A stretch of 64,000 nt of DNA. Origin: CAKSQF01 sp964568425 (GTDB taxonomy: Bacteria; Bacillota; Clostridia; Oscillospirales; CAG-272). The position numbers and the translations under genes are program-made. Shown here piece by piece: positions 43,771-52,302 of the stretch. Positions within the stretch are counted from its first letter, which is position 1. Every line of letters begins with the position of its first letter. The notes under the pieces are model-generated. The model was not told the DNA's origin, did not search any database, and saw only the letters and a program-made list of their open reading frames with translations. The DNA lies in NCBI GenBank assembly GCA_964568425.1, contig CAZMPO010000003.1, forward strand, positions 62,001 to 126,000. The letters run 5' to 3'.

Positions 43771-46700
43771 ATGCTCAAAATGAAAAAGAAATTTCTGAGA
43801 AAGGCTTTGATTCTCGTCATGTCGCTTATTCTTACTGCCGCATGTATTCCGCTTTTTGCGAACAAATCAGAGGCGGCAAACGGTTATGACAGAGGCTATG
43901 TCGGCGGCTCGGCAGGTGACGGAAAGGTCTATGCGTACGGTCTTGACGTTTCGGCATGGCAGGGCTCGAGCTTCAATTTTAAGAATATAAAAAATGCGGG
44001 TTATAGTTTCGTAATTCTTCGTTGCGGAACGACTAAGGGCAAGGATACCTGCTTTGAGACCTATTACCAAAACGCGAAAGCCGCAGGACTTGATGTCGGC
44101 GCATACTACTATTCTTACGCGACAACGACCGCAGGTGCCGTTGCCGATGCAAACGCAACTCTTTCTTATATAGCGGGTAAGAAGTTTGAGTACCCGATCT
44201 ATTTTGACTACGAGGACTCGACTCAGAATAACGGCAACTCGACGCACGGTTATAATATGTGCCGCGCGTATCTCGACGTGCTCTACAAAAACGGATATCT
44301 CGGCGGTCTTTACAGTATGGCATCTTGGATGGACAGCTCGTTCGGCGGTGCATGGCTGCCCGTTAATGATATCTGCGGAACTTGGTACGAGAGCTGGGTT
44401 GCTCATTACTACATGAAAAACGGAACGCTCAATGCGGGCAAGAATACATATTATTCGACTCGTTACGGCATGTATCAGTTCACATCGTCTAACTATGTCA
44501 ACGGCGTTGGACCGCTCGACACAAACGTTTGCTATAAGGATTATCCCTCTATAGTTAAAAAGTATGGTTTTAATAACTATGCAGTCGAAAACTCCGAACC
44601 CACGACACCGACAACAATTGCAGACGGAGCATACACGATCTCGCCTGCGGGAAGCGGTGATTACAAGGTGGACCTTGCAAGCTACTCGACGGATAACGGA
44701 ATAGAGACGACGCTTTGGGCGACATCGCATGAATTCAATCAGAAATATGTCTTCCAAAAGGTCGAGGGCAAGGATTATTATACGATCAGAAACCTGTATT
44801 CGAATAAGTATCTCGAGATCATGAATATGGGAGCAGACGGAGAATATAAGGTAAAGCAGTGCTCGTATACGGGAGCAGATTGCCAGATGTGGTATCTGTA
44901 CGATGCGGGAAGCGGATATTACTTTATGAAGAATAAAGCAACCGGGCTTTACGTTGACCTTGCCAACGGAACACTCGCAAACGGAACAGAGATCCGAAAC
45001 TGGGAATTTAACGGATCGATAGCACAGAAATGGGCACTGTCGCCGACCGAGACGCTGCTTGACGGCGTATATACGGTAAGATGCTCGGCAGATACGAGCC
45101 TTGGTTGGATGATCAAGGACGGAAGCCTCGACAATCTCGCACAGCTCGTTGTCGGAACGACCGAGCAGAAATTCGTCATCACGCACGAAGCGGATAACTA
45201 TTACAATATACGCGTGCTCGACTCGGGCAAGATGATCGATGTAGATAAAGCATCGGCAGACCCCGATGTCACACTGCAACAGTATGACAACCTCTCCAAC
45301 GACGCCCAGAAGTGGCTCATCATGCCCAACGCGGACGGAACATATACCTTCGTAAGTAAGTGCGCATGGCTGAACATCGACTGGGAAAACGGAACAGGCG
45401 AGAGACTTCGTACATGGTACGGAAATACCGCACCTGCACAGAAGTGGGTACTGAACCTCCAGAGCGTCGTCGATGACGGAACATATTTCATCGGAAGCAA
45501 GCTGAACCCCGCATACAGACTCAATGTGTCGGGCGCAAGCACCGAAACATCTGCGGCAGTCGTACTCGGTGCGGCAGACGGACGTGCACATCAGCAGTGG
45601 AAATTTGAGAAACAGGGTGACGGCACATACTGCATCACCAATGTCAACTCGGGCAAGAAACTCGACGCCTGCGAGGGCGGAAGAATGCCCGGAACCCTCC
45701 TTTCGCAGTCGAACGGAGATGGTACAAGTCAGAAATTCAGCATAGTGCCCAACACAGACGGCTCGTTCAGCATAGTCAGCGCACATAACAGATTCTATGT
45801 TGACCTTGCCAACGGAACACTTGAGAACGGAACGACGATCAGCTGCTGGTGGGTCAACCACTCGTCCGCACAGAAGTGGGTGTTCCATAAAGCGGGCAAC
45901 GCACTCGCAAACGGCGATTATACGATCGCTTTCGCAAAGAATAACGGCTATATGATGACCGTTTCGAACAACGGAAAAGAAAACAGCACGCCTATCGTTC
46001 TTTGGAGCAAAAACGGCGGCGAGAATCAGAAATTCAGATTCACCTCGCTCGGAGGCGGAGTATATAAGATCATGTCGCTCAGCTCGGGCAAATATCTCGA
46101 AAATGCGGGCGGCGGAATGAGTAACGGAACGATACTCTGGCAGTATGCTTCGGTAGACGGAAACGGTCAGAAGTGGCTCATCCTTCAAAATACCGACAAC
46201 TCGTGGGGCATCTTCAGTGTCGAGAGCGGACTTGCGATCGACCTGAGCAGCGGCGTTGTCGAAAACGGAAGAACGATACAGCTCTGGAGCTACGATCTTA
46301 CAAGCGTAAACCAGAAATGGACGATCTCCTCGACAACTCATACACATAACTATACCGAAAAGGTAGTCCATCCGACACAGAGTGTTCCCGGATACGTCCT
46401 GCACGCTTGCGGATGCGGCGACAGCTTTACATCCGATACAGTAAGACCGGATAAGACCGTGCCTACCATCAGCGCGACAACCACAAGCGACATCTCCTCC
46501 AAGGGCTTCACTGTTTCCTTCAAGGTAACAGATAACTACATGGTCGGAGAGGTACTTGTAAAGATCCGTATCGGAACAAGCACAAATTACAGCTCGGTAT
46601 CCTATACCGCAACCGAAAAGAACGGCGTATATACCGTCAAGGTTCTCACCGCCGATCATAATCTGAGCACAGGCAAGTATACGGTAGATATCATTGCTAC

Positions 46701-48105
46701 CGATATGTCGGGCAATAAGAAGATCACGAGCGTAGAGGTCGATGTACCCGCTATCGATGACGGAATGGTACAGAGCGGAAAGATCGTTGCAGGTGTATTC
46801 TCCTTTGTCAATATGGCAAACGGAAACTTCGCTATCGGAGTAAACGGCGAGTCTCTTAACTCGGGAGCACGCACGAGCATGACCGCACGCGTGGCAGATA
46901 AGTACAGCCAGCTTTGGAACATCACCCCCGCAGGCGACGGATACTATGAGATCGGTAATATAAGATCGTTCATGTATCTTGCAACCGAGAACTCGGGTAC
47001 GGCAGGCGGAACGAATGTCGTACAGGAAACCTATACGGGCAGTGACAGTCAGCTTTGGAAGGCTGTCGAGAACTCGGACGGAACATACAGCTTCATCAAT
47101 AAGGCAAGCGGACACGCACTCGATATGACGGGAGCGGGACAGCCTAAGGAAGGCACGAATATTCAGATCTGCGCGATCAACTCGACAAGCGCACAGAGAT
47201 GGTATCTCGTAAAGTATGCCGCACTCGAAGAGGGCACATACAGAATAGCCGGTCGTGATAACATCAACATGAACATCGAGATCGGCAACTCGGATACGAC
47301 CGATGGAGCAAATGTACAGGTATGGGAGAATAACGGTGCGAACTGCACTAAGTGGGTATTCACCGTCGACGATAACTGCCTGTATACCATAACCAATCTC
47401 AACTCGGGCAAGGTTATGGAGGCTGCAAACGAGGGAACGGCTGCAGGTACGAATGTACAGCAGAATACCTCGAACGGAAAGCTCTCGCAGAAGTGGATAG
47501 CTATTCCGAACAAAGACGGAAGCTTCTCCTTCATCAATGCACATAACGGACTCGCACTCGATCTCGCAGGCGGCGGAGCACCGACTCTGGGACAGAACAT
47601 ACAGTGCTGGACATATAACGGAGCAAACCCGCAGAAGTGGTTCATCGTCGGCAGAAAGGTCATAGCCGAGGGCGAATACACGATCGCATGCTATGATGAC
47701 ACAGGCATGCTTGTCGAGGTCAAGGGAGCAGAGGCAAGCAATAACGGCGGAAACGTACAGGTCTGGGAGGCAAACGGAGCCGCAGTACAGAGATGGAAGT
47801 TCACATATGACGCATCCGACGGCTACTATAGACTGACCAACTGCTACTCGGGTAAGGCGATGGATATGGCAAGCGGCGGAACGACACCGGGAACGAATGT
47901 CATTCAGCATGATGCCAATAACGATTATAACGGCTGGCATCAGAAGTGGTTTGTCATCAAGAACGGCGACGGATCCTACTCTCTCATCGGCGCACTCAAT
48001 ACGCTGGCACTCGATCTCTCCGAGGGTGGCACACCTTACATGGGTCAGAATATCCAACTCTGGACCTATACAGGTCTTACTCCTCAAAAGTGGATCATTA
48101 AGTAA
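43771..48105 (+). CDS. Secreted GH25 lysozyme with seven ricin-type lectin modules
   Basis: A 1444-aa exported protein. Signal peptide (1-32), then a GH25 muramidase domain (about 45-270): YGLDVSAWQG opens the barrel with the conserved Asp, YPIYFDYED holds the catalytic Asp/Glu pair, and GMYQFTSS is the usual late block. GH25 cleaves the MurNAc-GlcNAc bond of peptidoglycan. From EPTTPTTIADGAYTI on, the protein is the same as the preceding gene product: four trefoils, a linker, an Ig-like domain and three trefoils. The pair thus offers two different wall-cleaving heads on one lectin tail, probably for remodelling or lysis of glycan-coated walls. AAAGG lies before the ATG. Confidence 0.92.
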   Translation: MLKMKKKFLRKALILVMSLILTAACIPLFANKSEAANGYDRGYVGGSAGDGKVYAYGLDVSAWQGSSFNFKNIKNAGYSFVILRCGTTKGKDTCFETYYQNAKAAGLDVGAYYYSYATTTAGAVADANATLSYIAGKKFEYPIYFDYEDSTQNNGNSTHGYNMCRAYLDVLYKNGYLGGLYSMASWMDSSFGGAWLPVNDICGTWYESWVAHYYMKNGTLNAGKNTYYSTRYGMYQFTSSNYVNGVGPLDTNVCYKDYPSIVKKYGFNNYAVENSEPTTPTTIADGAYTISPAGSGDYKVDLASYSTDNGIETTLWATSHEFNQKYVFQKVEGKDYYTIRNLYSNKYLEIMNMGADGEYKVKQCSYTGADCQMWYLYDAGSGYYFMKNKATGLYVDLANGTLANGTEIRNWEFNGSIAQKWALSPTETLLDGVYTVRCSADTSLGWMIKDGSLDNLAQLVVGTTEQKFVITHEADNYYNIRVLDSGKMIDVDKASADPDVTLQQYDNLSNDAQKWLIMPNADGTYTFVSKCAWLNIDWENGTGERLRTWYGNTAPAQKWVLNLQSVVDDGTYFIGSKLNPAYRLNVSGASTETSAAVVLGAADGRAHQQWKFEKQGDGTYCITNVNSGKKLDACEGGRMPGTLLSQSNGDGTSQKFSIVPNTDGSFSIVSAHNRFYVDLANGTLENGTTISCWWVNHSSAQKWVFHKAGNALANGDYTIAFAKNNGYMMTVSNNGKENSTPIVLWSKNGGENQKFRFTSLGGGVYKIMSLSSGKYLENAGGGMSNGTILWQYASVDGNGQKWLILQNTDNSWGIFSVESGLAIDLSSGVVENGRTIQLWSYDLTSVNQKWTISSTTHTHNYTEKVVHPTQSVPGYVLHACGCGDSFTSDTVRPDKTVPTISATTTSDISSKGFTVSFKVTDNYMVGEVLVKIRIGTSTNYSSVSYTATEKNGVYTVKVLTADHNLSTGKYTVDIIATDMSGNKKITSVEVDVPAIDDGMVQSGKIVAGVFSFVNMANGNFAIGVNGESLNSGARTSMTARVADKYSQLWNITPAGDGYYEIGNIRSFMYLATENSGTAGGTNVVQETYTGSDSQLWKAVENSDGTYSFINKASGHALDMTGAGQPKEGTNIQICAINSTSAQRWYLVKYAALEEGTYRIAGRDNINMNIEIGNSDTTDGANVQVWENNGANCTKWVFTVDDNCLYTITNLNSGKVMEAANEGTAAGTNVQQNTSNGKLSQKWIAIPNKDGSFSFINAHNGLALDLAGGGAPTLGQNIQCWTYNGANPQKWFIVGRKVIAEGEYTIACYDDTGMLVEVKGAEASNNGGNVQVWEANGAAVQRWKFTYDASDGYYRLTNCYSGKAMDMASGGTTPGTNVIQHDANNDYNGWHQKWFVIKNGDGSYSLIGALNTLALDLSEGGTPYMGQNIQLWTYTGLTPQKWIIK

Positions 48106-48110
48106 TATAA
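44605..48110 (+). repeat. Direct repeat, copy 2 (3.5-kb lectin tail)
   Basis: Copy of 40192-43697. The left boundary is within the codons for a TPTT linker and the right boundary is 5 bp past the stop. Perfect identity over 3.5 kb implies recent duplication or ongoing gene conversion, or could arise from assembly error. Confidence 0.9.
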
Positions 48111-48114
48111 AATC

Positions 48115-48147
48115 AAAAATCGACGGACATATTGCCCGTCGATTTTT
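48115..48147 (+). terminator. Intrinsic terminator after the twin lectin genes
   Basis: A 12-bp stem (AAAAATCGACGG with CCGTCGATTTTT) with a 9-nt loop and a terminal T-run, 10 bp after the stop. Confidence 0.85.
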
Positions 48148-48204
48148 GATATCGAGAATACTTGACGCAACCTGCGGTTTCTGAAAACGACAACGAAATA
48201 ATAC

Positions 48205-48233
48205 TTGATTTTTCGCAAAAAATGATGTATAAT
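48205..48233 (+). promoter_or_regulatory. Promoter of the HTH/ADP-ribosylglycohydrolase locus
   Basis: TTGATT, 17 bp, TATAAT. A 7-bp inverted repeat, CTTGATT (48204-48210) and AATCAAG (48231-48237), covers both hexamers and may be the operator of the HTH protein itself. Confidence 0.75.
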
Positions 48234-48282
48234 CAAGACAGCAAGCAAGTTTCGTAATACTTATGACAGAAAGGAAAGCAAA

Positions 48283-48501
48283 ATGGAACTTAAGTTCAGA
48301 ATTTCAAAACTGCGCACGGACGCAGGGTTCTCGCAGGAGGCACTTGCCGAAAAGCTCGGGGTCACGAGACAGGCAGTCCAAAAGTGGGAAAACGGCAGCT
48401 CTACCCCCGGGGTCGGGTGTCTGAAAAAATGTCGGAGATCTTCAGAGTCACACTCGATCATCTCGTTCTCGGCGGTACGAACAGAACGGTCGAGGAGCTG
48501 A
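48283..48501 (+). pseudogene. XRE-type HTH domain, out of frame with the downstream enzyme
   Basis: Codes for a clear XRE helix-turn-helix (RISKLRTDAGFSQEALAEKLGVTRQAVQKWENG, residues 5-37). Normal family members continue ...P.V.KLKKMSEIFxVTLDxLVLG. Here the frame carries on as GVGCLKK and then turns to nonsense after CTGAAAAAATG (A6 at 48424-48429), whereas the -1 frame reads MSEIFRVTLDHLVLGG directly from that point. One extra A, or a -1 slip, would join this domain to the glycohydrolase that follows. It may be a true mutation, a sequencing error in a homopolymer, or a slippage site. Confidence 0.75.
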
Positions 48502-49862
48502 TGTACGGCAACGACATCACCCCCGACTATGAAAACATGTTCTATTGGGAATCCTATCCCAAGAACATCATGAACGAGTATCGGCAATCGATCGAGGAAG
48601 GGAAGGACATTTCGTCATACGAAAAGCTCTTTCTTGCCGTCAGCGAGATGCCCGACGGTGCGTATAAGGAAAGAGCATCCGATCTCATATTTGATATCAT
48701 CTCGCATGCGGGCACACTCGAGGGCTATAAATACGACGAACCGTCCGATTATGCGTCGATAATCGATGCGGCAGACGGAGGACTCCCCGATCTTGATCTG
48801 CCCGATCGTGACACCCTTCGCGATAAGATCAAGGGTGCATGGCTGGGCAGGATCTGCGGCTGTCTGCTCGGCAAGCCCATCGAGGGCATCAGAACCCCCG
48901 AGCTTGATAAGCTGCTTAAGGCATCGGGCAACTATCCTTTGCACAGATATCTTGTTTCCTCGGATATCACCCCGAGTATCGAGAACGAAATTTCCTACAG
49001 GATCCGCAAAAACTCCCTTGCCGACAATATAACCTGCGCTCCCGTGGACGACGATACGAATTACACCGTCTTGGCGTCGGTGATCGTCGACAGATACGGC
49101 AGAGATTTCACCCCCGACGATGTTGCCGCGGCATGGCTTTGGTATCAGGGCAAGAACGCCTACTGTACTGCCGAGCGTGTCGCGTACAAGAATTTCGTGA
49201 TGGGCTACCGTCCCCCAAAGTCGGCACTTTACAAAAACGTTTATCGCGAGTGGATAGGCGCGCAGATCCGCGGCGACTATTTTGGCTATATCAATCCCTG
49301 CGACCCTGTTGCCGCTGCCGAAATGGCATGGAGGGACGCGTCGATCTCGCATGTCAAGAACGGAATATACGGCGAGATGTTTGCCTCGGCAATGATCGCC
49401 GCGGCAGCAGGCACCCACAGCATCTCTGATGTTGTTTCTGCGGGACTTTCGCAGATCCCGAAAAATTCGCGACTTCACAACTCGGTATCGTCGATCGTCG
49501 AGTCTTGGCGGAGCGGTGTGGACAAAAAGGATGTTTTTGCAAAGATCCACACGGAATACGATGAGTTCACCGAGCACGGATGGTGCCACACCATATCGAA
49601 CGCGATGATCGTCGCGGCGGCACTGCTTTACGGCGAGGGCGACTTTGCAAGATCGGTCTGCATGGCGGTCGAGACAGGCTTCGATACCGACTGCAACGGC
49701 GCGACCGTCGGCTCGATCATCGGCATGATGAATGGCACGCGCGGCATCCCCAAAGAGTGGACCGACCCGATAAACGGTACGCTCGATACATCGATCTTCG
49801 GCGTCGGCAAGGTCAGCGTCGATGATATGGTCGGGAAAACGCTTGGACATATAAAAAAATAG
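48429..49862 (+). CDS. ADP-ribosylglycohydrolase family protein
   Basis: About 477 aa from the ATG made by the A6 run; the frame is open upstream to a GTG at 48384. The first 25 residues (MSEIFRVTLDHLVLGG) belong to the HTH fold that precedes it in the other frame. DKIKGAWLGRICGCLLGKPIEG opens the ADP-ribosylglycohydrolase domain (about 130), APVDDDTNYT is the first metal-binding cluster and ETGFDTDCNGATVGSIIG the second, with the acidic residues that bind two Mg ions. Family members remove ADP-ribose from proteins or act on related N-glycosides. As a single HTH-glycohydrolase protein it could link DNA binding to an ADP-ribosyl signal (inference). Confidence 0.85.
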   Translation: MSEIFRVTLDHLVLGGTNRTVEELMYGNDITPDYENMFYWESYPKNIMNEYRQSIEEGKDISSYEKLFLAVSEMPDGAYKERASDLIFDIISHAGTLEGYKYDEPSDYASIIDAADGGLPDLDLPDRDTLRDKIKGAWLGRICGCLLGKPIEGIRTPELDKLLKASGNYPLHRYLVSSDITPSIENEISYRIRKNSLADNITCAPVDDDTNYTVLASVIVDRYGRDFTPDDVAAAWLWYQGKNAYCTAERVAYKNFVMGYRPPKSALYKNVYREWIGAQIRGDYFGYINPCDPVAAAEMAWRDASISHVKNGIYGEMFASAMIAAAAGTHSISDVVSAGLSQIPKNSRLHNSVSSIVESWRSGVDKKDVFAKIHTEYDEFTEHGWCHTISNAMIVAAALLYGEGDFARSVCMAVETGFDTDCNGATVGSIIGMMNGTRGIPKEWTDPINGTLDTSIFGVGKVSVDDMVGKTLGHIKK

Positions 49863-49871
49863 ACGCAATAT

Positions 49872-49922
49872 AAAAAACGCTGTCTCAAATGCTCTTGTCG
49901 GGCATTTGAGACAGCGTTTTTT
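49872..49922. terminator. Bidirectional terminator between convergent genes
   Basis: A stem of about 21 bp (A6-CGCTGTCTCAAATGC with its complement) flanked by A6 and T6. It works in both directions and overlaps the stop codon of the minus-strand gene. Confidence 0.9.
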
Positions 49923-50694
49923 ATGAAACTTTGTTAAATTTGACCGTGTATGACCTAAGCGGATCAAGCGTGTCGATCGCTTCCGATGAGGCGGTGAATT
50001 TGTCGCCCGCGATCAGCGACTTGAGCTTTATTTGTCCCGATGTTACAAAAAATCCGTCGCTGTCGTAGATCCTGTATTCGAATATGTCGTTTTCGCTTGT
50101 CCACGACATTTTTTCGCCGATGACCGTCATTGTAAGCTCTGATTTTATTTGGTCATATGTGAACGAAACGCTCTCGATCTTGATTATTCCGCCTTCGTTT
50201 ATGTTGATCGGAAGCCCTTCTGCCGAGATAGTCGGAGATGCCGTCGGCAAGATGGTCGTGTCTATGGATATCGTGTCAAATCTGAATCCCTTGCCCGAGA
50301 CCGTAAACTTGACGGTTCCGCAGGATGTGCCGCCGCGCATTATTTGTGCCTCGGGAATCGCTACGTTGTTCCCCAAAATCCCGGATCGCCCCGACAGCGT
50401 GTCAGAGAAAACTTCGCTTCCGTTGTTGTTCTCGATCGAGATCTTAACTGTCGTATCGACATCGGCGATCTCTTTGTTCTTGTCGAGAAGATAAAACGAG
50501 AGTATGTATGCCGATTGCTTTTCGCTGTAGTCAAAGTTCCAATTGTATATCTTATCTACCGAGCTTTCGGATGCTGAAAACAGACCTGCATTGTCGCTGT
50601 CTCCTCTGTTTTGAATGAATAGGTATACGGCAAAGAGGCATATGGCGACAATCGCAATAATAATGAGTTTTCTGCTTGATTTCGATTTTTCCAT
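49921..50694 (-). CDS. Membrane-anchored protein with DUF5067-like beta domains, unknown
   Basis: A 257-aa protein with one N-terminal membrane anchor (about 10-27) and two beta-rich segments. Its C-terminal third (IFEYRIYDSDGFFVTSGQI...GDKFTASSEAIDTL) aligns by eye with the end of the upstream gene product (RFKYKLYDSEGYVIEQGTY...GDKFKDEEIRLYD), so the two share a module, somewhat like DUF5067/FxLYD-type domains. Function unknown. The genes are 3 bp apart, with GGAGGACAAG spanning the junction, and form one transcript from 52.16 kb. Confidence 0.72.
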   Translation of the reverse strand: MEKSKSSRKLIIIAIVAICLFAVYLFIQNRGDSDNAGLFSASESSVDKIYNWNFDYSEKQSAYILSFYLLDKNKEIADVDTTVKISIENNNGSEVFSDTLSGRSGILGNNVAIPEAQIMRGGTSCGTVKFTVSGKGFRFDTISIDTTILPTASPTISAEGLPININEGGIIKIESVSFTYDQIKSELTMTVIGEKMSWTSENDIFEYRIYDSDGFFVTSGQIKLKSLIAGDKFTASSEAIDTLDPLRSYTVKFNKVS

Positions 50695-50697
50695 GTC

Positions 50698-51969
50698 TTA
50701 CTTGTCCTCCGAGATCTTCAATGTGTATTCCTCGCCCGCGACCACACAGTCGTACAGACGAATTTCTTCGTCCTTGAATTTGTCACCGGTTTCAAGATCG
50801 GGGAAGTAATATGTGCCTTGCTCTATAACATAGCCCTCAGAGTCGTATAGCTTGTACTTGAATCGTGCATAAGGTCCGAAATCTTCGTCGTATTCGCCGA
50901 GCTTCTTGCCGGAGAGCACTATGATCATATCATCGCCGCTGATTTTGTATGATATGTCCGAGATACTGAATTTCGAGGCGACACTGCCGTCGTATGAGTA
51001 ACTGTTTACCGTCAGCGGAAGGGATGGCGTTTTCAGCAGTGTTGATTTTGTCGGCAGATCATAGGTGTCTATCTCAACAAAATCGAATGTGAAAAAGCTT
51101 CCGTTGTAGACCTCGAACCTGATCTTTCCGACCGACGATTTGCCCGGCAGGATTTCGCTGTCTGGAATCATGATCGATGCAAGCAGTTGATCGCCCCATT
51201 TTTGGCTGGTCCATGTGCTGAAATCGCTCGTCTTGACCGCGCGTATTTGACTGTAAACGACAACACCTTTTGAGTTTGTTATGGTGATCTCCGCTATGGC
51301 AGGGACTGCCAACTCCTTTTCGTCCTTGTCCTTGAGCGCAAAGAAAAGCAGTTGATATCCTTCGCCGTCGCTTGTATCTTCATGCCGGACAGACCAGCTT
51401 GTCATTGTGTCGACCGTGAGGGCGGTCAGCTTTTCGCCGGGCGTCATCGCGAGGTCGATCGGGCATTTTGCACCGCATATCGTGCAGATCTTGTCCGAAT
51501 TCAGCGAGTGCCCGAGCATTTCGATACTCTCGGTCACCGCCTTGCCGCAGATCTTGCATGTTTTGGTCTTGAGCCCGTTTATCTCGCATGAGGGCTCGAG
51601 GACGACCTTGCCGTCGTCAAGATCGTGCCCGAACGGAGTGATGACCGTTTGCTCCTTGATGATCGTTCCGCAGATCTCGCAATGGCTCCCCTCGCTCATT
51701 CCTTCTTCCGTGCAGGACGGTGGGACGGCGGCATCCGTGATCTCGCTGTGCCCAAGTGCCGTGATCACCTCGCGGTTTGTTATTCCGCAAAGCTCGCACC
51801 TTCTTTGTCCACTGCCGTCTTCGGTGCAGGTCGCGGATATCAGAGCTTCAAATTTTCCCCATTTGTGCTCGCAGACGGTTGTGCTTGCAGGCGTGTCGCC
51901 GGGTGTGTTGCATGAGGCAAAAAAGAGTGCGGCAAGCAGGACAGTTGCAAAGATCAAATACTTTTTCAT
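50698..51969 (-). CDS. Lipoprotein with Cys-rich repeats and a DUF5067-like domain
   Basis: A 423-aa lipoprotein (lipobox LFFASC, Cys about 20). Residues about 30-170 hold four short repeats with the spacing PSC-x4-G-x5-C-x2-CG-x9-LGH, typical of Clostridia surface proteins; each would supply two or three Cys, and whether they bind metal is unknown. The C-terminal 240 residues are beta-rich and end in the module shared with the downstream gene. The frame is open to 52110, but ATG 51969 is chosen from the signal peptide and AAAGGA 9 nt upstream. It is preceded by a structured leader with a terminator. Confidence 0.75.
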   Translation of the reverse strand: MKKYLIFATVLLAALFFASCNTPGDTPASTTVCEHKWGKFEALISATCTEDGSGQRRCELCGITNREVITALGHSEITDAAVPPSCTEEGMSEGSHCEICGTIIKEQTVITPFGHDLDDGKVVLEPSCEINGLKTKTCKICGKAVTESIEMLGHSLNSDKICTICGAKCPIDLAMTPGEKLTALTVDTMTSWSVRHEDTSDGEGYQLLFFALKDKDEKELAVPAIAEITITNSKGVVVYSQIRAVKTSDFSTWTSQKWGDQLLASIMIPDSEILPGKSSVGKIRFEVYNGSFFTFDFVEIDTYDLPTKSTLLKTPSLPLTVNSYSYDGSVASKFSISDISYKISGDDMIIVLSGKKLGEYDEDFGPYARFKYKLYDSEGYVIEQGTYYFPDLETGDKFKDEEIRLYDCVVAGEEYTLKISEDK

Positions 51970-51996
51970 AGTGATCATCCTTTCTTTTACAGCGAC

Positions 51997-52154
51997 AAAA
52001 AAAGTGCGCCGCAGGAGCGACGCACAAAAAACGCGTTGCTCCATTGTTGCCAAACAAAATCTCTTACCGCAAATAAACACGCAAAAGCAGAGCATACACA
52101 TTTTTATCAAAAAAATGGCGTGCTTTTTGGGTGAAATATGAGATTTTGTTTGGC
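51997..52154 (-). ncRNA. Structured leader or small RNA ending in a terminator
   Basis: Transcription from the promoter at 52161-52189 should begin near 52154, within the first arm of a 17-bp perfect inverted repeat (52140-52156 with 52047-52063). Between the arms AAAAGCA pairs with TGCTTTT around CATTTTT-TTGAT-AAAAATG. A second domain follows: GTGCGTCGC-TCCT-GCGGCGCAC (52004-52025) then seven Ts (51997-52003), a textbook terminator that ends 27 nt before the lipoprotein start codon. It is either an attenuator/riboswitch-like leader or a free-standing RNA of about 150 nt. I do not recognise its class. Confidence 0.6.
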
Positions 52155-52160
52155 AAACAA

Positions 52161-52189
52161 ATTATACCACAAAAAGGATAATTTGTTAA
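52161..52189 (-). promoter_or_regulatory. Promoter of the structured leader and lipoprotein operon
   Basis: On the minus strand TTAACA, 17 bp, TATAAT with extended TGG. Confidence 0.82.
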
Positions 52190-52302
52190 TGACATAAATC
52201 GAATTATCCTGCCTCGGGCGTTTATTTTTTTCGATCCATGGAATAATCTTATTGCCGATATTTTGTGTCGGTAATGACAGACAAAAGGATGTGAATATAA
52301 AG

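Noticed and set aside
43867..48087. An open minus-strand frame of about 1400 codons antisense to the GH25 lectin gene
   Set aside because: Same reason: no domain, no signal, and it continues the same antisense pattern from the duplicated tail into an unrelated head.
51970..52110. N-terminal extension of the Cys-rich lipoprotein to 52110
   Set aside because: It would place a Cys/Phe-rich stretch before a perfect lipoprotein signal peptide; the region is better explained as a structured leader with a terminator, and a Shine-Dalgarno precedes 51969.
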